Assembly: GCA_900544395.1 (NCBI GenBank)
Contig: UQVC01000009.1
Location: forward strand, 22,889 to 86,888
Source: an uncultured Ruminococcus sp.
Lineage (GTDB): Bacteria > Bacillota > Clostridia > Lachnospirales > Lachnospiraceae
DNA length: 64,000 bases
Direction of reading: 5' to 3'
The notes under the pieces were generated by a model, which did no database searches, had not been told where the DNA came from, and worked only from the letters and a program-made list of their open reading frames with translations. This document shows, piece after piece, positions 26,860-34,687 of the stretch. Position 1 is the stretch's first letter. Every line of letters starts with the position of its first letter. A program made the position numbers and the translations under genes.

Positions 26860-27127
26860 TAATTCGTGCATTACGCTTCGAATGCATCACCCCATACGTT
26901 ACCTCGGTAGTTAACTCAACCCAGGCACCCCTACGGCACCCGAGAGGTTCTGCTTAGTGCTGCTTCGTTCCCGACCTGACACGGTTCACAGATTCCCGTC
27001 GCGTAAGACCCAAACATCAACGCCACTTACCTAAGGCAGCTCTGCCGGCTGTCGCCCTCTGCACAATATCACCCCTGCTATAGCGGATTGCAGGTACAAG
27101 GTACCGCTAACACCCCGGCTGCACGGT
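26860..27127 (-). ncRNA. ffs: Signal recognition particle RNA, large Gram-positive type
   Basis: On the minus strand the sequence carries the Alu-domain segments (GCGGTACCTTGTACCTGCAA and AATCCGC, as in B. subtilis scRNA), the middle segment GTTTGGGTC, and the apical helix 8 block (GTGTCAGGTCGGGAACGAAG, then CAGCA). The ends pair through CGTGCA (5') and TGCACG (3'). The GGAA tetraloop is closed by G-C then C-G rather than the usual C-G then C-G, a compensatory change that keeps the stem. Length about 268 nt matches the Bacillus-type RNA. Ends are set from the promoter and end pairing and may be off by several bases. Confidence 0.93.
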
Positions 27128-27132
27128 TCATA

Positions 27133-27161
27133 ATTTTACATGGTTTTTATTAAAATGTCAA
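27133..27161 (-). promoter_or_regulatory. Promoter of the SRP RNA gene
   Basis: On the minus strand, TTGACA (27161-27156), a 17-bp spacer and TAAAAT (27138-27133), placing the RNA 5' end near 27127. It lies just upstream of the divergent radical SAM gene. Confidence 0.75.
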
Positions 27162-27178
27162 CGGATATGGAGGTTTTT

Positions 27179-28891
27179 ATGAAAGTTTTACTGACAGCGA
27201 TCAATGCAAAATATATACATTCCAATCTTGCGGTATACAGTCTGCGGGCATATGCAGAAAAATATGCGCAGCATACGGAGATTGCAGAATATACGATCAA
27301 TCAGACCATGGATGATATTTTGTCTGATATTTACAAGAAAAAACCCGATGTGCTATGTCTGTCCTGCTATTTATGGAATATTTTATATGTAGAGCAGCTG
27401 ATCACCGAAATCAAGAAAGTATTGCCGGATCTGCAGATTTGGCTGGGCGGTCCGGAGGTTTCTTACAACGCAGTTTCCGTGATGGAGCAGTATCCGCAGG
27501 TGACGGGCGTGATGTGCGGAGAAGGGGAAGAGACGTTTCTGGAACTGATGGAACACTGGTTGGGAGAAGGAAACGATCTGTGTATGATCCGGGGAATTGT
27601 ATACCGGAAAGAGGGAGCATGCATTCAGAATGAAGCCCGTCCGGTGATGGACCTGAGTAAAGTACCGTTTGTGTATGATCACATCGAAGATTTTCAGAAT
27701 AAGATCATTTATTATGAATCCAGCCGGGGCTGCCCATTTTCCTGCAGCTATTGTCTTTCTTCGATTGATAAATGTCTCCGTTTCCGGGATCTGGAGTTGG
27801 TGAAGCGGGAACTGCAGTTTTTTATCGATCATGAAGTGCCGCAGGTGAAGTTTGTAGACCGTACGTTTAACTGTAAGCACAGCCATTCGATGGCGATCTG
27901 GACATATTTGAAAGAGCATGACAAAGGAAAGACGAATTTTCACTTTGAGGTGGCAGCAGATTTGTTAAATGAAGAAGAACTGGAACTGATCGCATCCATG
28001 CGGCCGGGACTGATCCAGCTGGAGATTGGAATCCAGTCTACCAATCCAGAGACGATCACGGAAATCCATCGAAAGATGAATTTTGAAGAAGTAAAGCGAA
28101 TCGTGAAGCGGGTGCAGGAAAAAGGAAATGTGCACCAGCATCTGGATCTGATCGCCGGATTGCCGTATGAAGATTATCATACTTTTGCCAAGTCTTTCCG
28201 GGATGTGTATGCACTGCATCCGGAGCAGCTTCAGCTGGGATTTTTAAAGGTACTGAAAGGTTCTTATATGCACGAAAAGGCAGTAGAATACGAATTGTTA
28301 TATCAGGATCGTCCGCCGTTTGAAGTGCTCTCTACAAAGTGGCTGTCTTATGATGATGTGATCCGTCTCAAAGGCGTGGAAGAGATGGTGGAGGTTTATT
28401 ATAACAGCGGACAGTTTGTCAATACTTTGAGGCTGTTGGAGCAGGCATTTCCGGATGTGTTTGCTTTGTATGAGAGCCTGAGCCGCTATTATGAAGAACA
28501 TGGCCTGCATATGATGAATCACTCCAGAATCACCCGTTACGAAGTGTTGTTTGCATTTATCAAAGCGCATGTAGAAAATGATGTGGAAAACTATCGCCAG
28601 ATGTTGATATTAGACCTTTACTTAAGAGAAAATGTGAAAAAAAGACCGGAATTTGCAGGCGAGATTCAGATAGAGAAGCGAGAAGCATCGGCATTTTATG
28701 AGAAAGAGGAAAAAGAGTACCGCTATCTGAAAGGGTATGAAGGATATGATAAGCGGCAGCTTCGGAAAATGACACATTTGGAATGGATTGACGGAAAATT
28801 GTTGTTATTTGATTATCGAAATCGAAATATCCTGACAAACCAGGCGCGGGTTGTCCGGGTAGAGAAAGGAGCAGAGGAGTCCCTCTTCTGA
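27179..28891 (+). CDS. B12-binding domain radical SAM protein (DUF4080)
   Basis: 570 residues from ATG 27179, which has GGAGG 5 bp upstream; ATG 27140 is in frame but overlaps the SRP promoter. An N-terminal cobalamin-binding-like domain (1-130) is followed by the radical SAM core with the [4Fe-4S] motif CPFSCSYC (CxxxCxxC). The C-terminal region (about 380-560) is of the DUF4080 type. The reaction is unknown; relatives methylate unactivated carbons or modify RNA. It is 6 bp from nth. Confidence 0.88.
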   Translation: MKVLLTAINAKYIHSNLAVYSLRAYAEKYAQHTEIAEYTINQTMDDILSDIYKKKPDVLCLSCYLWNILYVEQLITEIKKVLPDLQIWLGGPEVSYNAVSVMEQYPQVTGVMCGEGEETFLELMEHWLGEGNDLCMIRGIVYRKEGACIQNEARPVMDLSKVPFVYDHIEDFQNKIIYYESSRGCPFSCSYCLSSIDKCLRFRDLELVKRELQFFIDHEVPQVKFVDRTFNCKHSHSMAIWTYLKEHDKGKTNFHFEVAADLLNEEELELIASMRPGLIQLEIGIQSTNPETITEIHRKMNFEEVKRIVKRVQEKGNVHQHLDLIAGLPYEDYHTFAKSFRDVYALHPEQLQLGFLKVLKGSYMHEKAVEYELLYQDRPPFEVLSTKWLSYDDVIRLKGVEEMVEVYYNSGQFVNTLRLLEQAFPDVFALYESLSRYYEEHGLHMMNHSRITRYEVLFAFIKAHVENDVENYRQMLILDLYLRENVKKRPEFAGEIQIEKREASAFYEKEEKEYRYLKGYEGYDKRQLRKMTHLEWIDGKLLLFDYRNRNILTNQARVVRVEKGAEESLF

Positions 28892-28897
28892 TTACGT

Positions 28898-29524
28898 ATG
28901 AAAAAACGGACAAAAGAAATTTTAGAGATTTTAGACGAACAATATGGAAGAGAATATGTCTGTTATCTGAATCATGAGACACCATGGCAGCTGTTGATCG
29001 CAACGATGTTGAGCGCACAGTGCACCGATGCCAGGGTGAATATTGTGACGGCAGATTTGTTTCGGAAATATGATACCCTGGAAAAGTTTGCAAATGCAGA
29101 TTTAAAAGAACTGGAGCAGGACATCAAACCAACAGGTTTTTATCACAACAAAGCAAAAAATATCATTGCCTGCACCAGAGATCTGGTGTACCAATTTGGC
29201 GGTGAAGTGCCAAGAAGTCTGGAGGATCTGACTTCTTTGGCTGGTGTAGGAAGAAAGACAGCCAATGTGATCAGGGGAAATATTTATCACGATCCCAGTG
29301 TTGTGGTGGATACCCATGTGAAGCGGATTTCAAAGAGACTGGGCCTGACAAAAAATGAGGATCCGGAAAAAGTGGAGCGGGATCTGATGAAAGAACTGCC
29401 CAGAGATCACTGGATCTTATATAATATCCAGATCATTACCTTTGGGCGTTCGATTTGTACAGCCAGAAGTCCGAAATGTGAGCAGTGCTTCTTGCAAAAA
29501 TACTGTAAAGAGTTTAAAATGTAA
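28898..29524 (+). CDS. nth: Endonuclease III
   Basis: 208 residues. The helix-hairpin-helix LTSLAGVGRKTANV holds the catalytic Lys, and the catalytic Asp is in VVVDTHVKR. The [4Fe-4S] loop is C-x6-C-x2-C-x5-C at the C-terminus (CTARSPKCEQCFLQKYC). It removes oxidised pyrimidines in base excision repair. Confidence 0.96.
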   Translation: MKKRTKEILEILDEQYGREYVCYLNHETPWQLLIATMLSAQCTDARVNIVTADLFRKYDTLEKFANADLKELEQDIKPTGFYHNKAKNIIACTRDLVYQFGGEVPRSLEDLTSLAGVGRKTANVIRGNIYHDPSVVVDTHVKRISKRLGLTKNEDPEKVERDLMKELPRDHWILYNIQIITFGRSICTARSPKCEQCFLQKYCKEFKM

Positions 29525-29530
29525 CCTAAA

Positions 29531-29546
29531 ATACCCGTTGGGTATG
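29531..29546 (+). repeat. Short inverted repeat after nth
   Basis: ATACCC-GTT-GGGTAT is a perfect 6-bp hairpin 6 bp after the nth stop, with no U-tract. It could slow or stabilise the nth message; no further support. Confidence 0.4.
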
Positions 29547-29568
29547 GGAATTTAAAGAGGTGAACACA

Positions 29569-29670
29569 GTGAATTTTAATGATAAAAGAGTGAAAAGAGC
29601 AGTTGCCATCGGAGCATTGGTTTTAATCGTGGCAATGCTTGCAACGATGATTTTGCCATATCTGATGTAG
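29569..29670 (+). CDS. Small single-helix membrane protein, 33 residues
   Basis: GTG at 29569 preceded by AAAGAGGTG opens a 33-residue frame: a charged N-terminus (NFNDKRVKR), one hydrophobic helix of about 20 residues (AVAIGALVLIVAMLATMIL) and PYLM before TAG. A basic head plus one helix and a good ribosome site make a real small protein likely. It falls between nth and the HypE-like gene (22 bp). I do not recognise a family. Confidence 0.6.
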   Translation: MNFNDKRVKRAVAIGALVLIVAMLATMILPYLM

Positions 29671-29692
29671 AGAGTTAGGGGAGACTTGGAAG

Positions 29693-30730
29693 ATGAAAGT
29701 TGGAACAGTGTCACAGACCGTTTTGAAGCGTTCTGTGTTAAAACAACTGCATACAAAAAGAGAAGAGGTTCTGACAGAGCCTTCTGTGGAAGAGATGTGC
29801 ACAACCGTCCGGACAGAGTCGGATGAAGACGCGGTCTATACGTCTTCTGTGGTGTCCGGCAACTCCCGGACGATTGGAGCATATGGGATTCTGCGGGCAG
29901 TTCTGGATCTGGAGACAAGAGGCGCGCATGCGGTTGGTGTTTCCGTGCAGGTGATCCTGCCGACCTATGCTTATGAGTCCCGGTTAAAAGAGATGTTCCG
30001 CTGTATGGAAGAAAAGTGCGCTGCTTTGGGAATTGCCATGACTTGTGCAAAGGCAGAAGTCAGTCCGGCTGTGAGCCAGGCCGTGGTATCTGTGACCGCC
30101 ATGGGAGCAGTGAAAAAGGGACAGTATATTTCTCCTGCACAGGCGGATGCCGGAGAGGATCTGGTACTTTGCGGTTCCATTGCAGCAGAAGGCGTGCTGC
30201 GGATTCTGGATGAAAGAACAGAAGAACTTTCCGGACGGTTTGTACCTGCATTTATCCGGCAGATCCAGAGTCTGGATCAGGAGATGGAGACGGTGGAAGT
30301 GGTGAGAAAGGCAGCACAAATGCGGACGCAGACAGGAGAACCTCTTGTGACAGCCATGCAGCAGGTTGGAAGCGGGGGGATTTTAGCGTCTCTCTGGGAA
30401 TTGACAGAGGCAGCAAAAGTCGGGATGAAGATTGAGATGTCCAGGATTTCGATTCGTCAGGAGTGTGTGGAAGTCTGCGAGTATTATCATTTGAATCCGT
30501 ATCTGATGACTTCTGCAGGTGCTGTGCTGATGACTTCCCGGGATGGAAATGCTCTTGTGCGGTGTCTGGAAGAAAGTGGTGCACGAGCCAGTGTGCTTGG
30601 GGTTACGACAGCAGATCATGCGAAAGTAATCACAAGCGGAGAAGAAGTGCGTTATCTGGATCGGCCTGCACCGGATGAACTGATGCGCTGGTGGGAAGAG
30701 CAGGCACAAAACGAGGCAAGAGCAGAATAA
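29693..30730 (+). CDS. AIR synthase-related protein, HypE-like
   Basis: 345 residues. The order is that of PurM/HypE-type proteins: an N-terminal half with an AVGVSVQVILP-like segment and a C-terminal AIRS_C half with GGILASLWELTEAAKVGM, closely like HypE. The terminal cysteine that HypE carries for cyanide ligand synthesis is absent: the protein ends QNEARAE. No hydrogenase or other hyp gene is in the window. It is 13 bp before an Lrp-type regulator, so the role may be in amino-acid or thiol metabolism; this is inference. Confidence 0.8.
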   Translation: MKVGTVSQTVLKRSVLKQLHTKREEVLTEPSVEEMCTTVRTESDEDAVYTSSVVSGNSRTIGAYGILRAVLDLETRGAHAVGVSVQVILPTYAYESRLKEMFRCMEEKCAALGIAMTCAKAEVSPAVSQAVVSVTAMGAVKKGQYISPAQADAGEDLVLCGSIAAEGVLRILDERTEELSGRFVPAFIRQIQSLDQEMETVEVVRKAAQMRTQTGEPLVTAMQQVGSGGILASLWELTEAAKVGMKIEMSRISIRQECVEVCEYYHLNPYLMTSAGAVLMTSRDGNALVRCLEESGARASVLGVTTADHAKVITSGEEVRYLDRPAPDELMRWWEEQAQNEARAE

Positions 30731-30743
30731 GGAGAATAAAAAG

Positions 30744-31244
30744 ATGGAAAAGCGAGAATTAATCCGAAAAGAAATTTTATATTATATAGAGAAAAACAGC
30801 AGAGCGGATCTGGCAGAGCTGGCAGTTTTACTTGGAACGGATGAAGTGACCGTTGCCAATGAGATCGCAGAGATGGAGAAGGATAAAGTGATTTGTGGAT
30901 ATCATACTTTGATCGACTGGGATAAAGCAGGGGTGGAACTGGTAACTGCTTTGATCGAGGTGCGCATGACTCCCCAGAGAACCCAGGGATTTGATAAAAT
31001 CGCAGAGCGCATCTGCAACTACCCGGAAGTCCATGCAGTCTATCTGATCTCCGGCGGTTACGATCTGTTGGTTTCTCTGGAAGGAAAGACTTTGAAAGAA
31101 GTCTCCCAGTTTGTTTCAGAAAAGCTGTCAACACTGGATTCGGTGATCAGCACAGCGACTCATTTCATTTTGAAGAAGTACAAGGACCACGGAACCATCC
31201 TGGCTTCTAAAAGTGATTCGGAAAGGATGCTGGTGACACCGTAA
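30744..31244 (+). CDS. Lrp/AsnC-family transcriptional regulator
   Basis: 166 residues. An N-terminal winged helix-turn-helix (ADLAELAVLLGTDEVTVANEI) is followed by an RAM-type ligand-binding domain (VHAVYLISGGYDLLVSLEGK). Its stop overlaps the start of the aminotransferase by one base, so the two are translationally coupled; it probably senses an amino acid handled by that enzyme. Confidence 0.92.
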   Translation: MEKRELIRKEILYYIEKNSRADLAELAVLLGTDEVTVANEIAEMEKDKVICGYHTLIDWDKAGVELVTALIEVRMTPQRTQGFDKIAERICNYPEVHAVYLISGGYDLLVSLEGKTLKEVSQFVSEKLSTLDSVISTATHFILKKYKDHGTILASKSDSERMLVTP

Positions 31245-32425
31245 TGAGAAATCCATTATCTAAAAAAATAGTAGAGATTCAGCCTTCCGGCATCCGTAAA
31301 TTTTTTGACGTGGCAAATGAAATGAAGGATGCGATTTCCCTGGGTGTTGGAGAACCAGATTTTGACACACCATGGAGGATTCGTGAAGAAGGAATTTTCT
31401 CTTTGGAGAGAGGACGCACATTCTATACGTCGAATGCAGGATTGAAAGAACTTCGAGAAGAAATCTGCAAGTATCTGGAGCGAAAGATCCATGTTTCGTA
31501 TGATCCGATGAAAGAGACGATGGTGACAGTCGGAGGAAGTGAAGCGATCGATGTGGCGCTGCGCTGTATGCTGGATCCGGGAGATGAAGTTCTGATCCCA
31601 CAGCCGAGTTATGTGTCCTATCTGCCGTGTACGATCATGGCAGACGGTGTGCCGGTAATCATTCCCCTTCAGTATGAAAATGAATTTAAGCTGACAGTGG
31701 AAGATCTGGAAAAAGCAGTGACGCCAAAGACAAAGGTTCTGGTTATGCCGTTCCCGAACAATCCGACCGGGTCGATCATGACAAAAGCAGATCTGGAGCC
31801 GGTAGCAGAATTTGTCAAAGAACATGACCTGTACGTGCTTTCTGATGAGATATATTCCGAGCTGAGTTATCAGGGCGATCATGTTTCTATTGCATCCCTT
31901 CCGGGAATGCGGGAAAGAACGATCGTGATCAATGGATTTTCCAAAGGATTTGCCATGACAGGATGGCGTCTTGGATATTGCTGCGGACCGAAGCTGATCA
32001 TCGAGCAGATGGTAAAGCTGCATCAATATGCTATCATGTGTGCGCCGACAAACAGCCAGTATGCTGCGGTTGAAGGGCTGCGCCACTGCGAGAATGAAGT
32101 AGAAGAGATGAGAAAGTCCTACAATCAGAGAAGACGATTCCTGATGCACGAATTTAAGCGGATGGGACTGGAATGTTTTGAGCCCTTTGGAGCATTTTAT
32201 GTTTTCCCGAATATCAGTGAATTTGGGATGACATCTGAAGAATTTGCAACCCGCTTCCTGATGGAAGAAAAAGTGGCGGTGGTACCGGGAACCGCATTTG
32301 GAGATTGCGGAGAAGGATTCCTTCGGATTTCCTATGCATATTCTCTGGAAGACTTAAAGATCGCTTTGGGAAGGCTGGAACACTTTATTGAAAAACTGAG
32401 AAATGAGGGAAATACATCATGTTAA
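31244..32425 (+). CDS. Class I/II PLP-dependent aminotransferase
   Basis: 393 residues. The PLP lysine is in INGFSKGFAMTGWRLGY, with NNPTG and SDEIYSE upstream, as in the aspartate/aromatic aminotransferase group (fold type I). The substrate is not determined by the sequence. Coupled to the upstream Lrp gene and overlapping trmL by 7 bp. Confidence 0.93.
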   Translation: MRNPLSKKIVEIQPSGIRKFFDVANEMKDAISLGVGEPDFDTPWRIREEGIFSLERGRTFYTSNAGLKELREEICKYLERKIHVSYDPMKETMVTVGGSEAIDVALRCMLDPGDEVLIPQPSYVSYLPCTIMADGVPVIIPLQYENEFKLTVEDLEKAVTPKTKVLVMPFPNNPTGSIMTKADLEPVAEFVKEHDLYVLSDEIYSELSYQGDHVSIASLPGMRERTIVINGFSKGFAMTGWRLGYCCGPKLIIEQMVKLHQYAIMCAPTNSQYAAVEGLRHCENEVEEMRKSYNQRRRFLMHEFKRMGLECFEPFGAFYVFPNISEFGMTSEEFATRFLMEEKVAVVPGTAFGDCGEGFLRISYAYSLEDLKIALGRLEHFIEKLRNEGNTSC

Positions 32426-32910
32426 ATATTGTACTGCATGAACCGGAAATCCCTGCAAATACTGGAAATATCGGAAGAACCTGTGTTGCGACCAACACAA
32501 GACTCCATCTGATCGAGCCTCTGGGATTCCGCCTGAATGAGAAAGCCTTAAAGCGGGCAGGGATGGATTACTGGGCTGATCTGGATGTCAGAACATATAT
32601 CAATTTTGAGGATTTCCTGGAGAAAAATCCAGGGGCGAAGATTTACATGGCGACCACAAAAGCGCCGAAGGTATACACAGAAGTAGAATATGAGCCGGAC
32701 TGTTATATCATGTTCGGAAAAGAAAGCGCCGGTATTCCGGAAGAAATTTTGGTGGATCACAAAGAAGACTGTATCCGGATCCCAATGGTAGGAGACATCC
32801 GCTCACTGAACCTGGGCAATTCGGTTGCCATCATTTTATATGAGGCGCTCAGACAACAGAACTTTGCACATATGAACCTGGAAGGTCATCTGCATGAATT
32901 GAGTTGGTAA
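32419..32910 (+). CDS. trmL: tRNA (cytidine(34)-2'-O)-methyltransferase
   Basis: 163 residues, a minimal SPOUT methyltransferase. IPMVGDIRSLNLGNSVAIILYEALRQ-type knot residues and the early HEPEIPANTGNIGRTC block are diagnostic for TrmL, which methylates the wobble position of tRNA-Leu. The start lies inside the aminotransferase gene. Confidence 0.94.
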   Translation: MLNIVLHEPEIPANTGNIGRTCVATNTRLHLIEPLGFRLNEKALKRAGMDYWADLDVRTYINFEDFLEKNPGAKIYMATTKAPKVYTEVEYEPDCYIMFGKESAGIPEEILVDHKEDCIRIPMVGDIRSLNLGNSVAIILYEALRQQNFAHMNLEGHLHELSW

Positions 32911-32945
32911 TCAGAAAAGAATGAAATAAAGAAAAACAGGAAAAA

Positions 32946-32984
32946 ATGGTCTTGTCTGCAAAAATGCAGCAAGGCTATTTTTTT
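32946..32984 (+). terminator. Terminator after trmL
   Basis: ATGGTCTTG (32946) pairs with CAAGGCTAT (32970), with an inner CTGCA/TGCAG extension, followed by seven T. Confidence 0.85.
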
Positions 32985-32997
32985 ACAGGAGAAAATC

Positions 32998-33070
32998 TGG
33001 ACAGTCTTTTTTTCGTATAGTATAATGAAGATGTATTTCATAATACAAAACTATATTCCATAATATGAAA
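32998..33070 (+). promoter_or_regulatory. Promoter and operator-like repeats of the KDG-type kinase gene
   Basis: TGGACA (32998-33003), 17 bp and TATAAT (33021-33026) predict a start near 33033. Just downstream, TTTCATAATA (33036) and TTCCATAATA (33056) are direct repeats exactly 20 bp apart, and the second forms the palindrome TTCCATAATATGAAA (33056-33070). Placement at +4 to +38 fits a repressor site. Confidence 0.6.
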
Positions 33071-33103
33071 CTTTTGGTAAAATTCATGTCAGGAGGAATC
33101 AAG

Positions 33104-34129
33104 ATGAAGAACAACAAGTTTGATTTATTGTCATTAGGTGAAATTTTATTAAGACTGTCGCCACCGGATAATGAGAGAATTGTCAGTGGAGAGGTGTTTC
33201 AAAAACAGGTTGGGGGCGCAGAACTCAATGTGGTGTCAGGTGTGTCTATTTTAGGTCTTCGAACAGGTGTTGTATCCAAACTGCCGGATAATGCTCTTGG
33301 AATGTTTGCAAAAAACAGAGTGCGTTTTTGTGGCGTGAGTGATGATTTTCTTGTATATGATGATGAGCCGGATGCGAGACTTGGAATTTATTATTATGAA
33401 AATGGTGCATTTCCGAGAAAACCGGGAGTAGTATATGATAGACGGCATACTTCATTTGATAAGATCCGTCTGGAGGAGCTGCCGGAAGAAATTTTTTCCA
33501 GCACCCGATGCTTTCATACCAGCGGGATTACGCTGGCATTGGGAAAGAATATCAGAAATACTGCGATAGAAATGATCAAAAAATTTAAAGAGAACGGAGC
33601 ATTGATCTCATTTGATGTGAATTTTCGCGGAAATCTCTGGACAGGACCAGAAGCAAAAGCATGTATTGAAGAAATTCTGCCCTATGTTGACATCTTTTTC
33701 TGTTCGGAAGAAACGGCAAGACTGACGTTTTTAAAAGAAGGTGATGCAAAGAGTATTATGAAAAGTTTTACACAGGAGTATCCAATTTCTGTGGTGGCAT
33801 CTACACAGAGGATTGTACACAGTCCCAAAAAACATACCTTTGGATCTGTTATCTACAGTACAAAAGAAGACCGATATTATGAGGAAGAACCGTATCGAAA
33901 TATCGAAGTTGTGGATCGTATTGGAAGTGGAGATGCCTATGTATCCGGCGCTCTGTATGGACTGCTTGCACATGATTTTGATTGTCAGAAGGCATTGGAG
34001 TACGGAAATGCTGCAGGAGCGGTAAAAAATACGATTAAAGGAGATCTTCCATCCTGCAGTTTGAGAGAAATGGATGCGATCATCCGAAATCACAAACATG
34101 TCGGAGTGGAATTGGAAATGTACAGATAG
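33104..34129 (+). CDS. kdgK: PfkB-family sugar kinase, probably 2-dehydro-3-deoxygluconokinase
   Basis: 341 residues from ATG 33104, 7 bp after AGGAGG; ATG 33065 lies within the operator-like repeat. GEILLRLSP at the N-terminus, the YYENGAFPRKPGVVYDR segment and SFDVNFRGNLW are typical of KDG kinases, and the catalytic Asp is in RIGSGDAYVSGA. KDG is the product of both glucuronate and unsaturated uronate breakdown, which links it to the glycosidases at the left end of the window. Substrate is inferred; another ketose or deoxy-sugar is possible. Single-gene transcription unit. Confidence 0.75.
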   Translation: MKNNKFDLLSLGEILLRLSPPDNERIVSGEVFQKQVGGAELNVVSGVSILGLRTGVVSKLPDNALGMFAKNRVRFCGVSDDFLVYDDEPDARLGIYYYENGAFPRKPGVVYDRRHTSFDKIRLEELPEEIFSSTRCFHTSGITLALGKNIRNTAIEMIKKFKENGALISFDVNFRGNLWTGPEAKACIEEILPYVDIFFCSEETARLTFLKEGDAKSIMKSFTQEYPISVVASTQRIVHSPKKHTFGSVIYSTKEDRYYEEEPYRNIEVVDRIGSGDAYVSGALYGLLAHDFDCQKALEYGNAAGAVKNTIKGDLPSCSLREMDAIIRNHKHVGVELEMYR

Positions 34130-34199
34130 TCTAAAAATACATGCATTTATGAAAAAAGTGTGAAATTAACAGAAAATCATAAGAAAACAGAATTACATT

Positions 34200-34227
34200 T
34201 TGACATTATAGAAGTTTGCGGTATAAT
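34200..34227 (+). promoter_or_regulatory. Promoter of the V/A-type ATPase operon
   Basis: TTGACA (34200-34205), 16-bp spacer, TATAAT (34222-34227). The leader of about 110 bases precedes ATG 34346. Confidence 0.75.
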
Positions 34228-34345
34228 GACATTAAGTTCACGATAAATGCACAAAATATGTGTATTGCAACGGTGATGCACAGGGAGGATATTTTCACAG
34301 ATTATCAGATGAATAATTTCAGAGCAGGAAGGTGGTGAAATATCT

Positions 34346-34654
34346 ATGGTGGAAGATACAATCCAGGCAATCCGTAAAACCGAAGCAGAAGCGGATGCCA
34401 TTGTAAAAGAAGCTGAGGAAAAAAGCCAGATGATTTTAAGAGAAGCGCGGGAAGAGGCAGAACGGATATGCGCAGAAGCAGAGGCGGCCGGTAAAGTTTC
34501 TATGCAGAATGCGATGGAACAGGCCCGCAGTGCAGGGGAAGAATTTCAAAAGATGGCTCAGGCAAAGACAGAGCGGGAAGTTCAGGCATTAAAAGAGCTG
34601 GCTGCACAGAAGGAAGAAGAAGCGGTGAAGGCAGTGATTTCTCAGCTGGTATAA
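34346..34654 (+). CDS. V/A-type ATPase peripheral-stalk subunit (H/G type)
   Basis: 102 residues, almost wholly charged coiled coil (AEADAIVKEAEEKSQMILREA). This is the small stalk partner of subunit E (NtpF/AhaH type). It is the first gene of the V-type operon; AAGGTGGTG precedes the ATG. Confidence 0.88.
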   Translation: MVEDTIQAIRKTEAEADAIVKEAEEKSQMILREAREEAERICAEAEAAGKVSMQNAMEQARSAGEEFQKMAQAKTEREVQALKELAAQKEEEAVKAVISQLV

Positions 34655-34687
34655 GGATTAGAAAGAATAAAAAGGAGGGAGTACACT

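Noticed and set aside
26255..26890. N-terminal extension of the DUF6128-like gene up to base 26890
   Set aside because: The extension is antisense to tadA, has no ribosome site, and a well-placed GAGG-ATG occurs at 26254.
34309..34338. Possible 9-residue leader peptide before the V-type ATPase operon
   Set aside because: No ribosome site at a useful distance; the frame simply ends inside the ribosome site of the first subunit gene.
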